A DNA stretch of 64,000 nt, from NCBI GenBank assembly GCA_038093975.1, contig JBBPTG010000002.1, positions 434,001-498,000 on the forward strand, in the 5' to 3' direction. Positions 61,666-64,000 of this stretch are shown in pieces (the first letter of the stretch is position 1; every line of letters starts with the position of its first letter). A model generated the notes under the pieces. That model was not told where the DNA came from, did no database searches, and was given only the letters and a program-made list of their open reading frames with translations. The translations under genes and the position numbers were made by a program. Source of the stretch: Chalciporus piperatus. Lineage: Eukaryota; Basidiomycota; Agaricomycetes; Boletales; Boletaceae.

Positions 61666-62107
61666 TTACATTTGCATAGATAAACAATCATTGTGATGAA
61701 GATAAAGACAAATAACAAAAGTAAGCTATGTAAGAATCGGCCTGATGAGGTGACCGTGCAGGGGATGGTCGGCTAAACCAAGAATGGAGAAAGACCAAAG
61801 GAAAAACGGCTAAGATTGAACGGGATAGCAAAACGAAAGGAAGCGGGTACGTATGGGAGACGAGTCGGATGCAGATTTGGGCACGGATTGAAGCGCGAGA
61901 GACAGTACATGCAGCAAACTGAAAACAACGTCCTTTCATTTTGAGGTCGGATAGACGAAAAGTGTTAACGAGCGTGAGTGTCTGATGTATAGTTGCTGGA
62001 TGAAGCATGCACTGTCTGTGGTGTGACTGGCGAAGAGAAAGAGCGCCAGAATGGACAGGTGGATGGTGGGGTATGACGGAGTAGCGAGGGTATAATAAAG
62101 GCAGACA
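61666..62107. other. Intergenic, 3' side of the first G-gamma gene
   Basis: This 442-bp gap holds no supported gene. It probably carries the 3' untranslated region of the gamma-subunit gene. Confidence 0.4.
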
Positions 62108-62455
62108 TCACATTACTATGCAATTGCATCCTGTTTGTGGTGGTGCATACGGATCCTCGCCCTTGCCAACAGGGCCCCATACTGACGGTACCTGTGTAGA
62201 GATGAGGATGTAAGGGTGTGAAATAGAGAGGTGTGACGCACGAGATGGTCTTTTGTCGTTTTGCAATAGCGAATCAAGCTGAATTGAATGGTGAGGGTGA
62301 TAGAGAGTGAGGAGAGAAAGCAGACCACACCTTTGACTTGCCTCGCTGACTTTCATACGTGGCCGAGCGAGGTCCTCACGGAGACGCTGGTTGTGCTCGG
62401 TGAGACGACGAAGCTTGAGCTCAGACATGGACTGTTTGTGTGGACGTGCGTTCAT
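62108..62455 (-). CDS. G-protein gamma subunit, copy 1 (CaaX CIVM)
   Basis: Three exons give 81 residues: [81 protein letters not shown]. The helix that pairs with G-beta and the C-terminal CaaX box (C-I-V-M) for prenylation, with an extra cysteine two residues before it, are present. It forms the beta-gamma dimer of heterotrimeric G proteins at the plasma membrane, used in fungi for pheromone and nutrient signalling. Introns fall after VSEASQ and after KDHL, and retaining the first gives a longer false frame. Copy 2 at 63611 has the same intron positions. Confidence 0.92.
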   Translation of the reverse strand: MNARPHKQSMSELKLRRLTEHNQRLREDLARPRMKVSEASQRCGLLSLLTLYHPHHSIQLDSLLQNDKRPSRASHLSISHPYILISTQVPSVWGPVGKGEDPYAPPQTGCNCIVM

Positions 62456-62540
62456 CGTGTAAGGAGCGTTGAAAGTGACGACGACAGTGAAACGGTAGAC
62501 AAGTCGGAGTTTGAATCACCACTCTAACATCAACCTTACC

Positions 62541-63262
62541 ATGGATGACCAAGACTGGGACGAGCACTCGACCTGGATTGCGCTCATCGACGAGTAATCC
62601 CATCCATACATTAGCTAGCATACACGCTGCTCACCGTTCACGACAGCGACGACAATGATATCGGCGTAGACCCGCTCATCGACACGCTTGCTCCCGCGTT
62701 TGCCACACATCGACAGCGAGGAAAGGATCTCGTCAAACAGACATTCATCCCAGTCGCACAGCACGCCAGGGATCTCCACGAAGCTATTCAGAACGACATC
62801 TTCCCACGACGCTCGAAAGGTCTTTCTCGCCTCAACGACCCATCCGTCGCCTTCGAACGTGCCGCTCAGCGCGACTTGGATGCCGTCAGGACCACATACA
62901 CCGATGCCAAGGCTCGTTCACAACATGTTGCTCACTCTCGTTTGACTGTGTTTCCTCTCGCGCAGAACTCGCTCGACGCCCTTTTCAACGAGCTAGAGCG
63001 CTTGCTCGACCAAAGCGATAACCTGTTCCAGCAATTCAAGCTCAACATGGTCGAGCATGGTATTGTGTATGCTTCTTCGTCTGTATCAGCTAATGCAGCA
63101 GCATCTCTATCAGTACAGCGACTCCAACGGTGTGCAGATCAAATTCCAGTCGATGCTGAACGTTTGATATCATCTCTGGAAAAGAAGGCGAAGCATCTAG
63201 GTGCTGATGACCATGCAAAAGCGAAAGAAAACCTCCTCCGTGGTATCCTGGAAAAATATTGA
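62541..63262 (+). CDS. Small coiled-coil protein, function unknown
   Basis: Exon 1 (MDDQDWDEHSTWIALID) joins across an intron to DDNDIGVDPLIDTLAPAFAT. Charged, helix-rich sequence follows: AQHARDLHEAIQNDIFPRRS, LFNELERLLDQSDNLFQQFK, SSLEKKAKHLGADDHAKAKE, ending LLRGILEKY. A 54-nt segment before QRLQRCADQ may be a second, frame-neutral intron (donor GTATTG, acceptor TATCAG), so the length is uncertain by 18 residues. I do not recognize the family. It sits between the two gamma-subunit genes, 85 bp from the divergent copy 1. Confidence 0.62.
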
Positions 63263-63610
63263 CGATGTACATGAGACGCTGCACATGCATGTATTCTTTG
63301 CTGTTCGATGTAACTTTCCCCAGTACATATTGCTTGTGATCTCTTCCAAGTAACTTACTTACGACATACGTGAGAATGTTCCAAGTCAGAAAGTTCCGTT
63401 AGGGACACACTGCTGAGTTTCCGCTTGGTCTGCTCCGCCCACCACCATCGCCCGTCTGACATACCCCTCGTTTCGTTCATCCATACCAACGTTATTGTTT
63501 TGCGTCTACATTCACGCAAGTCGCTATCATCTCTTCACTCCAACACCGCACTGACGCCCGTCTCACAGTTCCTGGGCTTTCTTCAAATTTCTGTCTATCG
63601 CCATTTCATC
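63263..63610. other. Promoter region of the second G-gamma gene
   Basis: This 348-bp gap lies between plus-strand genes. It has a pyrimidine-rich stretch before the ATG at 63611 and no visible gene. Confidence 0.4.
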
Positions 63611-63981
63611 ATGAGCACACGAGGCGGAAGACAGTCCATGTCAGAGTTGCGTTATCGCCGTTTGTTGGAGCATAATCAGCGTCTCCGAGAAGACTTGGCG
63701 AGACCTAGAATTCGTGTCAGTGAAGCAAGCACTAGGTATGTTCCATCACAAACTTTCTATCCTGCCACAATTGCTCACCCCTGGACGTTCAAATGTTCAC
63801 AGCTTGATCAGATATTGTAAAACAACCAAAGACCACCTCGTCTGTGACCTTATCTTGGCTCCGGTTTGACAAGCTCACACTCTTACTCCAGGTTCCATCT
63901 GTGTGGGGTCCAGTACAAAAGGCTGAGGACCCATATGCACCCCAAGGCCCTGGCGGGCCAAGTTGTTGTAGCATACAATGA
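63611..63981 (+). CDS. G-protein gamma subunit, copy 2 (CaaX CSIQ)
   Basis: Three exons give 83 residues: [71 protein letters not shown], then a glycine/proline linker and GGPSCCSIQ. The CaaX box is C-S-I-Q with an adjacent cysteine, the usual doubly lipidated fungal gamma tail. By hand count about 57 of the first 70 residues match copy 1, and both introns are in the same places. The stop lies near the right edge of the window, and the model is complete within it. Confidence 0.92.
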
Positions 63982-64000
63982 TCGTCTTGTCGTGGACAAC

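Overview
The window is nuclear DNA of a filamentous basidiomycete, most likely an Agaricomycete. Genes are packed on both strands with short gaps. Nearly every gene is cut by many GT-AG introns of about 45-60 nt. The gene set includes an Agaricomycete-type F-box protein, a Zn2Cys6 regulator, a copper radical oxidase and the remains of a cellulose-binding cytochrome, which fits a saprotrophic or wood-decay relative. No mobile element, CRISPR array or bacterial-type operon was seen. All gene models were spliced by hand from reading-frame continuity and family motifs.

Layout. 1-1322: 3' part of a glutamine synthetase-fold gene with two micro-exons (+). 1399-3046: a DUF3074 protein and mitochondrial ribosomal protein bL27m (-). 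3202-6035: SKP1 and the mRNA capping guanylyltransferase (+). 6772-7523: unknown protein (-). 8481-10321: guanine deaminase (+). 10486-13171: vacuolar lipase ATG15 and a CoaD-like pantetheine-phosphate adenylyltransferase (-). 13279-22736: DHHC palmitoyltransferase, Zn2Cys6 regulator and LIM-domain protein (+). 23046-32285: SAC phosphoinositide phosphatase, proteasome beta5, Cys/Met PLP enzyme and flavin monooxygenase (-). 32594-33331: decayed cytochrome-CBM1 gene (-). 33860-34441: SNU13 (+). 34602-38394: UBC9 and an F-box protein (-). 38851-39782: mS38/COX24 (+). 39939-41920: GPI mannosyltransferase (-). 42007-42097: intron-containing tRNA-Ala (+). 42182-44304: DUF3835 (URI-like) protein (-). 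44423-45458: PNO1 (+). 45611-53602: copper radical oxidase, WDR26/GID7 protein and a small zinc-motif protein (-). 55126-59034: VPS54 (-). 59184-60151: metaxin-like protein (+). 60241-61665: TLC-domain protein (-). 62108-63981: two G-protein gamma genes in opposite orientation around an unknown gene.

Most genes are housekeeping. Several touch protein turnover (SKP1, F-box, UBC9, proteasome beta5, GID7), RNA and ribosome work (capping enzyme, SNU13, PNO1, bL27m, mS38) and membrane traffic or lipids (ATG15, VPS54, SAC phosphatase, TLC protein, GPI mannosyltransferase). There is no sign that they form one pathway; they are unlinked functions in a gene-dense fungal chromosome. The strongest unusual items are the broken cytochrome-CBM1 gene, the inverted pair of G-gamma paralogs, the micro-exons in the glutamine synthetase gene, and a GC-AG intron in the F-box gene.
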